The notes beneath the pieces are model-generated. The model ran no database searches. It saw only the letters and a program-made list of their open reading frames with translations, and was not told where the DNA came from. Below are positions 46,099 to 59,800 of a stretch of 64,000 nt of DNA, piece by piece. How positions within the stretch are numbered: position 1 is the first letter of the stretch; the number at the start of each line of letters is the position of its first letter. The stretch is from Tetranychus cinnabarinus (taxonomy: Eukaryota > Arthropoda > Arachnida > Trombidiformes > Tetranychidae): contig WHVY01000005.1 in NCBI GenBank assembly GCA_022266195.1, positions 3,472,001 through 3,536,000 on the forward strand, given 5' to 3'. The position numbers and the translations under genes are program-made.

Positions 46099-48472
46099 AT
46101 GAATTCGTGTCAATTAATAGTGATTTTCTTAACCACAAGTTGCCTACAATTAGTAAAATGTGATCCACATCATCCTCACCTTTACAATAAAGATTCCAAG
46201 CCCGCAAATATGACTGAACTCTGCAAGAGACACCAATGGTTTCTGGAAACAAATCATATTCGTCATTTATATGAGTTGAAATACCGAACATGTATGGTAA
46301 GATAATTTCAATCAATGTTGTTATAAATTGTTGAGAATCAATTTAACTTAACTTGTACTCAAGTCTCAGATAGCGCTGGATAAATACAAGAAACGTGAAG
46401 GAGACTGTTATAAAGCTATGGATCCGAAAGACATTGGCTATTGTTTGGCGCCGGAAAATTTTACCGACAACTTTGATCAAGTAAGTGAATTAAATTACAA
46501 TGATTTTTAGATTTTTCAACACCTTTTCACATTACATTGGTATAGCTGAAGAAATGCCTGAATGAGACTAAACTTGACGAGGAGGAATCCAAACGGTTGA
46601 AGGTAAATTTATCTTTTCTTGGTGGACAAGATTGCTCACATTATTGCTTGGTTTTAGGAATGCATGGGATACAGAGGGAAAAAATCGAAAAGAAAACGAG
46701 ATCTTCATTGGTTAACTACCGAAATGGCCAATTTAACTCAACTTTGTGGTCTAACAATGATTAATTATTACCTCAACCATCCATCACACAATGAAGCTCA
46801 TCATGCATGCACAGTAAGTTTATTACTTTGTCCATTGATAATATTAATGATTTATATTCATAAATAGGTTGAAATCATTGGTGCTGAACGTGTTGCTAAA
46901 CGTATGTCTTGTCACTCAAAATATCCGATTAAAAGCTACGATGATTTCAAAGATAAATGTGTAAAGCCTGAAGACCATAAGGCAGATTTTGAGGCCGTAA
47001 GTATTCATCGGTTTAATATTGTATCCACATCTCTTTGCTTCATAAATTCAATTGTATTTTTTCAATATCGATTGGTATTATTTACATCAACAGGCGGCTG
47101 AGTGTTTTGATCAGAACAAAATAAGTGACCAAGAAAAAGAAGACATAATGGTGAGTCGTTGATTTAATTGGATCCTTAGATAGTTATTGTTTTTCATTCA
47201 AATTTAATGCAATTCTTGAAACAGGTATGTACTTTTGAAGCTCTGGGAAAACTGGACAAAGCGTATCTTGCTCAAGGTTTGTTAAACTGCTCATAAAGTG
47301 ACCAAGCCATTTGACTAAAATCATTTACGCCTTATATTTAGCTCTGATTTACAAGCCATTCAAGGATCTCGATGAGTTCTGTATTAAATCTAGAAATTAC
47401 TGGCATGATGAAGATGAAATCTATAAAGATAGATTTGAAGCTTGTTCCGTAAGTACATTGTAAAGCCTTTGTTGAGTCAATTGTGGGCTGAATTGATGTT
47501 CTTTGTCAATTAAAGATGAAAATTAATCCAAACAAAACGGAGGCTCGATGGGTTTGCGAGACCTTTGATATATTTGATCAAAATTCCGTGGAAAAATGCA
47601 TTGAAAAGCAAGACGGCGAATTCAAAGAGGTAAGTCCGTTAGAAATGCTTCATTCCAGTTGATTGTATTCCGTGATTGTCTTTTGATTACCAGATGATGA
47701 CCTGTTTGGCAAATAATGAATATACAAAAGAAGAAGAGGAAAACATTAAAGTAAGTTGAATCATCATCATTAATGAAAGCTAATTTTAATCACCTTGTTA
47801 TTTTAATTATAATTTCATCAGGTTTGTCTAACTGACTCTCAAATTGAATGGAAAGGAGTTCCTAAAATGCCCAATAGCTTGGAGGAATCTTGTGATTACA
47901 TATACTTCCGATGGTTTGGCTTCAATCCAGTTTATTATCGATTTGTCGATCAATGCATGGTAAGTCAATGGTCATTTGTTAATTGCCAATCACTCAAATT
48001 TACTTTATTGTATCACAGAAGGAAAAATGGACACCAGATGAGTACACTAATTTTGAATGCGCCAACATATTAACAATCAAGACCAGCGATGAAATTGAAA
48101 ATGCTTGTAAAAGTCCAAGTAAAGAGCAGAAGGATGCATATCTTAAGGTAAATATGGCCATCTTTATCCTTGTTGACGAAGCTAAATGAATAAATAAAAC
48201 AGAATAATTATAATTACTTATTTTTGTAACAGTTCCGAGAATGTCGAGAGAAAAATGAACCACCTTTGGAAAGGATAAAAAGTGCTTTTGTAAGTTGACA
48301 GCTGTGAGCTAATCTCAATGTTTTACCATTAAATTTGACAAATGACATGAAACTAATAATCTTTCAACTATACTTTTAATGGTTCCAGGAGTGTTCAATA
48401 GCAAAAATGATTGAACATGTGACTGAACTTAAAAAAGCTGAAGCTGGTGAAATTGAAGCAACAACAGTTTGA
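46099..48472 (+). CDS. Secreted protein of four six-cysteine modules (24 Cys)
   Basis: Not recognised as a known family. Fourteen exons join in frame to 481 residues: 46099-46296, 46370-46480, 46546-46602, 46658-46813, 46868-46996, 47094-47150, 47225-47276, 47342-47448, 47516-47629, 47694-47750, 47822-47959, 48019-48147, 48233-48289, 48389-48472. Residues 1-21 are a signal peptide. The mature protein has exactly 24 cysteines in four tandem modules of six. The gap between Cys5 and Cys6 is 16 residues in all four; the Cys1-Cys2 gap is 22, 20, 20, 20. Each module ends in a 57-bp exon (19 codons, phase 0) that carries Cys5, and Cys6 is always residue 2 of the next exon. Composition is charged and helix-like, so I infer four small disulfide-bonded helical domains. 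A carrier, storage or salivary role is possible; function is unknown. Poly(A) signal at 48602-48607. Confidence 0.88.
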
Positions 48473-50893
48473 CTTGCTTGATAACTCTTTGGTGCATTTA
48501 TCAGTGACTTTGGTCCAGCTTCCTATGACTAATCATTTCATTATGTTTCATTTAACCAAATGTTTAGTTCAATCTGTTGAGTTGTCTGTCCATTCAATTG
48601 AAATAAAATAAAATTAATCTATAATATGTAATGATTAATCAATTCGTAATGTTTGTACGAGTCAAAATTCAAGAATCGAGACATTTTATCAAAAATTGTA
48701 CTAAACAACGAATAATAATAAAATATTTTTGAGCAGTAAAGTGTGAAGAAAGCAATTGATTATTATAACTATTGAAACAAATGATTTCATATTTAATTTC
48801 AAAGATAAATCATAAAAATAATAAAATGAAATCAAAAATTTTCAGCAATTTGATAAAAAGCAACATCTTTGGAATGCTATAATACTAATTATTAACACAA
48901 CAATTAAAGATAATTTAAGCTTATTAAAAGCTTGATCAAATGTATCATCAGTGACTTGGATAGAGATATTTTTTCAGTCGCTTTACTACCAAAACTCACT
49001 CGCATTTAGTGATTAAATTGATTTGAAGTTTTGTTCAACAAATTATTTTTTGATGAATTTCATTTTTTAAAAAAGTTGACCATTTACAAGTACAGAGAAA
49101 TAGACTGTTAAATCGCTGGGCAAACATATTGAATAATCTAGCTATGGAAAGATAATTAAAAGCAATCAAGTCTGGGAGCGTTCAAAGCTTCAGATGATTC
49201 TTGAGATGACAGAAGATCTTGCCTTGGATAGTTACTTGTTTTTGATTATTTACATCTTTTCCATTCTAATCTCTATCATCAATTTTCCTTCCAATTTTCC
49301 GTCATTTCTTGCTTTTAGCTGCCTTTCGTTGAAATATAATTGATGATACTTGGTAAGATTGTTTGCAACAATTCAAAAGTTCAAGTTTAATATCACTATT
49401 AACATCTTGTTATTTGCTTTCTTCCGGTTAACTTGATGGTTAATTTTTTTCTTGAACACAATAACTTTTTTCTTGAGCTGAGAGTCAATCTCACCTTGAC
49501 GTTGATCAACTAATTATTTACTAATATGGCACAAAATCTAGTCAATTTTATAATTGTGAAATGAAAGTTAATTGAATTACACTTGATAATGTGGTAATTC
49601 TCATCTCATTAATTGACTTAAATTACATGGTTGGTTTAGCTAGAAATCACAGAAATGTCAATCATAATTAAATTTTGTCAAGATTTGGTAATTGATGATT
49701 TTAGCTGTTGTCTCGCTTTGCTAACAATAATAGTTTAAGTAATTAACTTTGTGGTTGGTTCCTATGGAATGAGACAAGTCTTGAGCTTGTTTAATTTGGG
49801 TTGTTTTTGTGTTTCCATGATATTGATACAAAGTTTATCCAAAAATTAAAGCAATTTATCTTCTTTTTTGACAAGTAAAGATGAAGTTGAAAATAAATTG
49901 AGAATAATTTTCAGAAAAATTGATCAAATTAACCACATAAAACTCAAGCTAAAATTTGAAGTAAAATGTAGATCTTTAAACGCATTGAACACACCAAGAT
50001 TAAAAGTTTGACGAATTTTTCCATGTCTTTTGGGCACAAATTAACACAAAAATAGATCGACTCAATGATTGAAACTTATAAGCAAACAAAACATTACATT
50101 CTAATGATAAACGAACATTTGAATCATCGATTTACAAACCAAAGACAAATTGACTTCGCTAATTTATTGAATATAACTCCAACAATCTAGAGATTGGAAA
50201 AATCACCTGACAGAATTGAAAGATGAACTGAATCACAAGTTAGACAGTCGCAAGAAAACTGAAAGATAAAAACTAAGAGACTGACAACTTGTCAGTGACA
50301 AATAAAAACATGAGAATGAAGTTGGGTGATTAACATTGAAAACAAGTAAACAAGAGAAGAGAAAAAAGAAATTTAATTACCTCAAAAAGACTGAATACCA
50401 ATGAAGAATTGACTTATTAGTTGATAAAACATATTAATTTCAATTTAATGAAATCAAAAATAATCTTTTACCCTTAAAGTTAAACAATTAAACATCAATA
50501 ATTTTTAAATAAAACAGTTTATCAAAAGGCGTGGCTGGTAAACATATGATGAGTTGAAATGTCTCCATCTAGAGGTAGGCTTATACACTGGGAAACATTT
50601 TAAAGGGTCCTTTAAATTGGTTAAGATTATTACCAAAAGATGGAGTTGATTCAGGACAGATCCAAACGCCATTCATTACTATGGCGTTAGCTTTAATCTT
50701 ATATACTTCTCTTTCCCATTCTTTTTTCTCTTTCTCTTTTTAATTTATTATAATCATCACCATTGTTTATTTTCCTGTGTTTTTTATTTTCTAAATCAGT
50801 TAAACATGAAACTCTCCACCGCATGATTGTTGATACAATTAGTAAAACTTCTGTAAACCTTTCAATGGTTTGTTAATACCTTCTTTCAATACC
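48473..50893. other. Intergenic region upstream of the AUTS2/Tay gene
   Basis: 2.4 kb. AATAAA at 48602-48607 ends the previous gene. Close to the AUTS2/Tay start there is a CTCF-like near-match (CTCTAGATGG, minus strand, 50565-50574) and an 8-bp inverted repeat AACGCCAT/ATGGCGTT (50665-50688). No gene seen. Confidence 0.45.
50665..50688. promoter_or_regulatory. AACGCCAT/ATGGCGTT inverted repeat upstream of AUTS2/Tay
   Basis: Perfect 8-bp arms with an 8-bp spacer, about 205 bp before the start codon, in otherwise AT-rich sequence. ATGGCG resembles a YY1/PHO-type core. This may be a paired factor site near the transcription start; role inferred. Confidence 0.3.
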
Positions 50894-53800
50894 ATGTCTA
50901 AGACACTGGAAGACAACAAGGATAAGGATAAGGATAAGGATAAATATACTGGGTTGTGTGAAGAAGAAATAGTTGATGGATTTGCAATATTCTCCTTTCT
51001 TACTTACACCGATTTAGAAGTAAGTCCATTTTTTGCTCTATAATAATAATTAATAAATATATATACACACACATTATATATATATTTCAACCTCTTTCTC
51101 AACCTTAAACTTTTGTGTTCACCCCATCATTGTGCTCATCCTCAGGTCGTCAAATATTTTTGTTTTTACTCTTATTCTTCCTCTCCTTTTTGCTTTCCTT
51201 TCATTGTTGATGTGTGTTGAAGAAATAAAAAAGGTAATATTTTTAAGGTAAAGGTTGTACTCTTACATCACAAATTTCCTATTTAATCCAAGTACAACTG
51301 TAAACTGTTACTTGGACCATCCAACTAAAACAACTATAGCCAGTTACCACTTGCAACACCAACTCACCAACATCACCATAATCACCATCAACAAAAACCA
51401 TGGCTTCGTTTGATAAGATCACTTTTTATCGGAAAGAGGCTCAAAAAAAATTACGCTTAATAACCATGTTCACCTATTTCAATATTATTTCACTTATGCT
51501 CAATCTATTTTACATCCTTTGGGTTCTATATATATCAACACAAAACATTGATTATATCGCCAATAGTCCAGAGGGTAATGCAAACAAACTGGATTACCAG
51601 TTATATTATCTTGTTATTAACGCAGTCAATCTTTGTGGACTCTTATCCAATTTCGTTGGTATACTTCGATCTAATTCAAAGTTCATTGTTTTCTATTTTT
51701 ACACCAACACTGCTTGGGCTTGGTTATCCTTTTTTTACCTTTTATTTTTAATCTCATTAGGTTTGTCATTCACATCTTTTCCCCGATTCACCATTTTATT
51801 AATGAATGTATCTGCTTTCTTCCAACATCAACATCACCAAAAAACAATATCAGCAAGCAAAATCAGAAGCAAACTACAACCAGCTAAATGATCACTTTTT
51901 TAGTTAACCGTACAATGTATATACAGAAAAATGAATCCTTTCCTCACCAACCATCATTTTCTGTTTATCTTTTGACACATCATCATCAGAAACGCATTTC
52001 TTGTTATCATTATTTTTACTACTACTTGAACAAAGTTGAGAAGATTAATTTGAAGAGAGTGAAAAAAAAGTGGTTGAAATGCTTTACGTTAAATTGACTC
52101 AATCTGTTATTTTAATACAAAACAATCATGGTTATTATACTGTCCCTCCTCAGATGCATTCATTCGTAAAATTCATTCTATTATTCAATGTGATAAATCA
52201 TTAGTCATCTAAGTAAATGTTGGATCACTAGATCGACGATTTCATTGTTACGATTATCATGTGCTTCACCATGAGTACAATTAAAAGATAGTCAAATTAT
52301 TCACTCAGATAGTTCAAGTCACTAACCAAATAAACTGCTTAAAAATGGCATCTTTTAATCTCATAACCCTTCACAACAGTTTACTGACTGACCAATGATT
52401 CAATCACTTTTACATGCTAAATATTTAACATTTTTTACTCGTTCTGAGCTCTTTTAAAATTTCATTTTATTTCATCTTTTTTTTGTTTTCCTTCTCAATC
52501 TTCACACAGCTATACCCTGTGCTGATCCAGATGAAGATACAACCTTTTTACAATGTTTCAAGACTGGTGCAATGGCTTGTATTTTATTATTTTACAATTG
52601 TTCAGTAATGACAATTATTTATATCAATTTTAAAAAACTGGTTAAAGCTAACAAAGTTATTAGACGTGAATGTGAAAAATTGGTAGCAGAAGCTTTACCC
52701 AACACTGATTTAAGTTCAATCAAATTGGGTCCCAATAGTTCATTAGCCTCTGAATTAAAGAATGAGCTTACAGCAGCTGAATTTGCTGAGCATTTGAAGC
52801 GTCTCAAAAATCCTGAAATATCACTGGGAAGTGTCCGAACAATTGCTTCAGATGAACCAATTCCACAGCCTAAACCAGTCGTCTATTAACAGAGTCAATA
52901 TCAAAGTCTAACATTTATCCCAAAGTATCTCAAAGTCAAAAATCTATCAACATACTTTTTTATCATGCAAAGTCTATTAAATTGATACAAAATTTCAAGC
53001 CAACCATCTGAGAATCATGAAGCACAGGGATTCTTGAAAGTTGAAAATGTACAAATATTAACCCATTTTTTGTAACATATTTAAATGAATGTTCAGTTGC
53101 ACGCAAAACTGTAGTCATATGTTGATTGTAATAACTGTTTAAGGTAACTTGTAACTTGAAATCTTTAACTTAAAACTAATCTTAAATCTTGTTTCACTCC
53201 TTTTTTTATTTCTTTTTGTTCAATCTTTTCTTCTTCTTCTCTTCATTATCTTTCCACTCTTCCTCCTCGTCATCTTCATCCTTAAAGGCTTAAGTTAAGG
53301 TGAAGATTGTATCTTCAAATAACCATTATGAAATAACATTTCATCTCTCCTCTCATAATATATATAAATGTGTGTATATTATCATCTTATTCATATTCAT
53401 CCATTTTTACTCACTAAATGTGTATAATATTTGATAATATTATATCCATAAACATTATACAACTTGAATGTAGACACAATATACAAGATACTTAATATGA
53501 AAAACCAGATAATCCCACATCAACAATGAGAGGCATTTTATTTTGTCTTGTTATTCAATTAATGTGCTACTTTGTTGCTCATTTTACCCTTGATTTTGGT
53601 TATTTGTAAAAAAATTTTCCCATTGTTTTATAATTATCTTTATTATTTCAACCTGTTTAATCTAACATTTTTTTCATATTTTTTTCTTCTTCCTCATTCA
53701 CAGAAAACTGTTAAAGAACAAGAAGAAGCTCTTGAAGATAAAAATATTGTTACAAATAATAATTCAAATAGTAAAGGTAAAGAGATTGATGGTTGTAACA

Positions 53801-56800
53801 ACAAGAAGACATCAAATATAACTGGTAAAAGTGCCTCATCCGGTGGAACTGTTCAAAGGAATCGTTCAAAGAAGAATCATTCAAATAATAATAATCATAA
53901 AGATGGTAATAACAAAGAGAGCAAAAAGTCATCAATTGTCGGTAAAGGATTGTCTGGCTTAACAAGTACTCATCACCATCTTAACCATAATCATCATAAC
54001 AACACAAATCATCATCACTCCAAGTCAATTGGTAAAAATAAAGAGAGCAAAGATAAAGTTAATTTAAATATCCATCATCACCTTAACAATTCAAATAATG
54101 TTAAACACAATATGAGTTCATCAGCAGGTAATAAGAAGCAACATGTAACATCTTTAACCTCATCTCCTGGTAATGGAAGCTCAGAGGTTACCTCGATTAA
54201 TGGACCAGGCAACATCACTGGTCATTCAGATGATAAAAGTGAACCTGAAAAGGCACGTAAACAAGGTCGAGAACGAGATGAAAGCAGTTGTCTAACCGGT
54301 AGTAATGCCACTTCAACCGCCTCTACAAATGTTATCAGTAATACCAATAATAAAGATAAATTGAACCTTTCCAAAGCTTGCCATGTCAACAATATCAACA
54401 AAAATAGTGTTAATTTGAAACATGGTAATCATTCAATTAACAAGTCCAAATCATCGTCAACCGCAAATAACAGTAATAACAGTTCAACCATTTTATCATC
54501 AACACCTTCTGGTAAGGGTAAATCATCAAATAAAATTTGCCATGACAAATCATCTAAAATTCATGATGCTCTTTCACCAGTCTCGGGATCATCTTCATCT
54601 TCATCAGCCACGACAACAACAACAACAACCAATATTGTTACACCAATTGGCACAATGAGTTCAGTAAAGCACAGCTTAAAATCAAGTTCTCATGTGGATA
54701 AAGGTTGTAAAGCTAGTCCACCATCAAAGATGAAAAAGAAATCACAGTCAATGACCGATGAAAATCATAAGGTAAGAAGATGGTCAACGTTTTTTTTTAA
54801 CTTTAAATTTTCTAACAAAATTGTGGCCATATTTTTTCATCCGAAAATGACTATTATTTTTGTTCAATTGATTCCCGTTTCTTGCTCCTCAATCATGAGA
54901 AATGGTGTAAAATTTACTGAACTTGATGATTGATAACTAGCATTTATCTTTATTGATATTTTTTTATATAACAAGAATCCTCGTTTCAACTATTTTATTA
55001 TCTGAGACAATGGCGCTTAGCACTTGAAAAACTGTGAAAACAAGTTCACGATATCAATTATTTGCCATTTTTACCCTTGAAAGCATTACTTTTGTCCCGT
55101 ATGTTTAAACCAATTTTAAGCCCATGTAATTATCAATTAAGTTAGTCAGTGTTTTTAGCACATTAACTGGGAATTAACGTTAATTGGCGGAAAAAAAGTT
55201 ATCATTATTTCATTAATCAGTGTTACTCCATTTCATTATTCAAATATCAATATAACCAATTGACTTGTAATATATTTAGCAAGATAAATAGCATTTATCA
55301 GTCATTAATCCTGCAACTATTTTCATCAGAATTAATCTCTTTTTTCCAGTCCAAACGTGCTAATAAAATTGTAGATTTTGATAAATACAATCTGATTAAT
55401 TGTTCCCCTGAGCTTCAGTGTTAACCAAATCTGATTCTTGCCAACTTATTAACTTCTGTTTTACTTTCCTTTACACTTCTTTATATCAACCTTTTTTAAT
55501 CAAATACATTGCCTATTGTTTTCATCAATGTTTATACTTGTGTGTGTGTGTGCCTTGATTAGCATTCAGATATTGTGAAAATTGATCAAGAACATGTTTC
55601 CTCTTGAAATGTTTCTTCTTGATCTTTTTCATGTGTTATTTATTTCGTTACCTGAGCTTTATTGAGATTCTCATTGAGACACTTTTCACTTTGTAAAGCA
55701 AAGTCAATGCTAGATTAAACAGTGATAGTGAAAGTTGGATTGGTCTTTTAGTGATGAAAACATTTATTCTGCAAGAAATGGGCAAAATAAGCATTTTTTT
55801 CTTCCTCTTTCTTCCTCTTTCTAACATCTTGATTTTTCTCTCTTTTGACTTGAGTTTCATTTCAACTTTCAATATATTGTTACTCCTCTTGTTTGATGAT
55901 TATTTTCATCTCTCTTTACGTTTCCATTGTCAAAACAAAAACCAATTGTTAACTCCTGAGATATTGATTCGACCTTTGTGGATTAAGAGTTTTTTTTCCT
56001 TCCAACATTTATCATCATGTTAAAACTGAACAAAATCTGAAGACAGAATGAGATAAATGTAGTTACAACAAAATGTGCAGTAACAAGAAGCAAAGAGATC
56101 AATTGAAAGGTATAATAGTTGAAAGTGAGTGATCGAAGATGAGTGAAACATTGGAATCAGGACACTCTCATGCAAACAAATTTGAAAGAAAAGAAATCAA
56201 AGACAGAAGTAAAAGAAAATCAACAAAAAAACAGGAGAAGAGGCAAAATTTGAGTAGAAAATGTTGAAAAGAAAGAAAAATAAGAAAATGATGAAGAAGA
56301 TGGAGAAAGAGGAAGAGCAAAAAAAGATAGAGGAAGAAGAGTCAAGTAAAAAGATGCGAACAAGATTGCTGAAGAAAAGTAAAAAGAAAGGTTTTCTCGT
56401 AAAGATTTTTCAGGAAGCCTAAAGAATAAGAATAAGCTGAGAAGAAGAAGATGGAAATGAATTGGAAGATAAACTGAAGAAGAGGTAAAAAGAAGGACAA
56501 GAAGACAGAGAGAGAAGAGGAAAAATCATTCAATGTTAACTTTTACAATAACCATATGATTATAAATCTCAATTGAATTATTATTTAGGAGCAAGTTCAA
56601 GATTGTATTTTATTGTTTGTTTATTTGTTTGTCATTCATTCACTTTTCATCCTCTTGTTGACTGATTCAATAATTTTTGCTCCTTTGATTAATTGCTATA
56701 CATTTTCATTACTGTTACTTTATTTCATTTATTGCTATTATTATCATTATTATTATTCACATTGTTGTTATCATTTATAAATATTATTTTCATACAATTG

Positions 56801-59800
56801 AAGATCACACTTTACACTTGATGCTGTTCAATTCAGTTAAATGGTAAAATTTAGTTGAATAAGTTTACTACACTTTTTTGTGTCTACCTTTCACTTCAAT
56901 TCCGGTTTTCAGGTATTTTTACTGGTTGTCGAGTTGATTTATTTAACTTTAAAAATGAAAGTAACATTATTTTACGTGTTCAGTTTCATGGTATTAAATT
57001 GCTTCAGTTACCATGCATAGTTTTTATCAAGTTAAGGTGAAATTTTATTTATATTGACACTTTTTTTATCTTCAAACCTATTACAATATTGAAACTTTTC
57101 ACAGCAATTCTAATTGAATCAGATGGATCAATGTTTTGTCGATTTTTTTCAACACTTTCAGTTAATAGCTTTTCATGTTTCTTTCCATGTAAAACATGGA
57201 AAGAAAGTCTAATAGTCTTTGAATTTATCAATATTTGATAACAGTATTAATAACCTTTTCATCAATTGTTGCTGTTTAAATAAACTCTTGCAAACAATTG
57301 CTATGTATGTAAACATGAATTTTGTGAAAAAATATTTCTCTTTGTATCTTTGATTCATTTTTATGCAAATTTACCTAATTGTTCAATTGCAAAATTCATC
57401 TAATTATGGAAAACAAATTAAGACTATTATCTTATTATTGAACAATTTCTCGGTGAAGTGTGAATTAAACTGATAATTGGATTGTTCAGTAACTAATCAC
57501 TTGTAGAATGGTGAAGGTACGATTAGAGTTGTGTCTCAAAGAAAACTCAAGTGGGTATTAGATTCTGCTATCATGGTGTTGGAGATGAAAATGATGATAC
57601 AAATGATAATATCTAATTTCAAAAAGCATAAAGGAAAGAAACAAGAAGCAATTTGTAAATCGTTTTCTTTAACATGCATTTCAATGCTCATGAAAAGAAG
57701 CTGAAGAAAAAAGAAACCTTTTCATTCATTCATCTAAGTCAGATAGTATGATCAATTAAATAGTAACAGCATGAAACAATTAATTTGCCTTTTATTCACA
57801 ACAAGTGAAACAAGAAAAGGAAAATTTGCTTTCCATGAAAAATGAACAAGAAGAAGAAGAAGGAAAATGGATGAAAGTCACTCTGAAAATGCGAGAGACA
57901 AAAAAACGATAATATTGGTAAATGTGTAACAAATTCAATGAAACAGAATGAATTGATTATATCTGAAATTGCATCCTTTGAAACTTGAAATAACCAACAT
58001 TTCCACCTTTTCTTGTATGGTCAACAATGATTATCATTTTTTGCGCAATATCGATCGAACTGTTTGTATACTTTTTCAGAGGCTTTTGTTCATTTCAACT
58101 ATTGTTCAGTGATTATTCCAGAACACTTATTTCCAGCAAACGAAATTTGAAAGCAAAACATGTTCTCATCCTTTTTATAACCTGATTAATTGTTGAATAA
58201 CAATTGATAATCTGATGAATAAAAATGCTCCAGACTCTAATGAACCTTTTAATTAGTGTATATATATTTCAACATAAAATACATTCATTTAGGTTGGGAA
58301 AAGATTGAAAACTAAATTCTTAATGATAAAAATATCTAAAAAATTTTTTCTTCTTTTTTCTCTCTTCAGAAGAAACTTGAATCAATTGGTGATGAAAGTG
58401 AATCTAATCGTTCCATTGATGGATTCAAAAAGAGTTCAAAAAATCCATCTTCTGGTGGATTAAAAAGCAATCGAGGACAACAAAACAATACTGAATCTAG
58501 TAAGAAAAGTCATAAAGAGGTTAAAAGTCGGAAAACGTCTCATACAAAAGATAAGGATAAAAGTGGACAATGCAAATCAAATGGACATCTCAAGGAGTCT
58601 AAACTTTTCGACCAATCAAAAGAAAGTCAATCCAAAAGTTACAATGGGACAACAGGGTTATCAACTCCTTCTTCATCATGTCGAGGTCGATCTCCCATCA
58701 ACACTTCATCCGATGAAATTTGTGATACCAAAAGTGTAACTATTGTCGCCAAGCGTACCAAAAAGAGGAAACTGAAAGAACGGGATAAAAGTAGTAATAA
58801 TATCAAGTCTGAGAGTTCATATCTTAAAGATTGTGCATTAAACAGTGGAAGTAACGGCAACACTGGAAATTCTGGAATTGCTAATCACAAAGATAAACAC
58901 GGTGCTCTTACCCATCACTATTCAATCAGTAAATCATCCTCTGTACCAAGCGACAATCTTAATCCAACCGTTGTACTAACTGCTACAACAACAGCAATAT
59001 CACTTAATAAAGGTAAATCGTCTGTCAAAAGTTATCACAGTAAATCTATGAAAACACATAGAGTAGGTAACTCATCATGTTCATCACAATTAACAGGTAA
59101 ACATGGATTAAAGGCCAGTAATAGTCATCTCAATGATAAATCACCAGATTGTCAACCGAAAAAGATTAAAAAGAAATCAATATCTTCACCAAAATCTCAA
59201 GAGAATCAAAAGGTAAATGAATTTCTGTTTCGTGACTTTGATTTTTATTTCAAATTATCTAATTTTAACATTTCTTTTTCTCTTTTTTTACGCACAGAAA
59301 CAATCTAAAGCTGTACTTTCCAAAACGACTTCATCCAATACCTCTAAAGCTTCTCCATCTTCTTCATCTTCGTCCTCTTCTTCGTCTTCACTTTCCTCTC
59401 TCTCATCGTCCTCATTATCTTCCTCTTCTTCCTCACTATCTTCAACCAATTCAACGTTAAGTGGAGTAAAATCAACACCAATCACTTGTACACCAACAGC
59501 TTTGTCTACATCCAAAGTAACTTCAACAGCAAACTCAATCAGTATTCAGGTTGATGGTGAATCAATTGGATGTGAAAGCAAATTTATCAATGATCGTGAA
59601 AATAAGCCTAAACATCATTCGGTTAAAGAATCAGTTAAGAAGGAAAAAGCGGAAAGTTTAATTTCATCTGTTAGTAAAAGTATTAAATTGTCGTCTTCAT
59701 CTTTATTCTCATCTAAATTATCAATGGATAATACTCTGAATCCATGCATGATGGAAATATCGTGTGAAAAGGGATCTGAAAATTGTGAGAAAACATCTTC

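Larger units (their letters stand above)
54772..58369 (+). other. 3.6-kb intron 2 of the AUTS2/Tay gene
   Basis: No nested gene supported. Includes a long purine-rich stretch (56180-56525) and a 13-bp perfect hairpin (57178-57206). The short open frames on both strands are low-complexity shadows. Confidence 0.5.

Noticed and set aside
51761..51891. Extension of the nested gene's first exon to the stop at 51891 as an unspliced 163-residue protein
   Set aside because: The G|GTTTGT donor at 51760 joins in frame to the acceptor at 52509, restoring a fourth helix and a loop cysteine pair; the read-through tail is Gln/His-rich and looks intronic.
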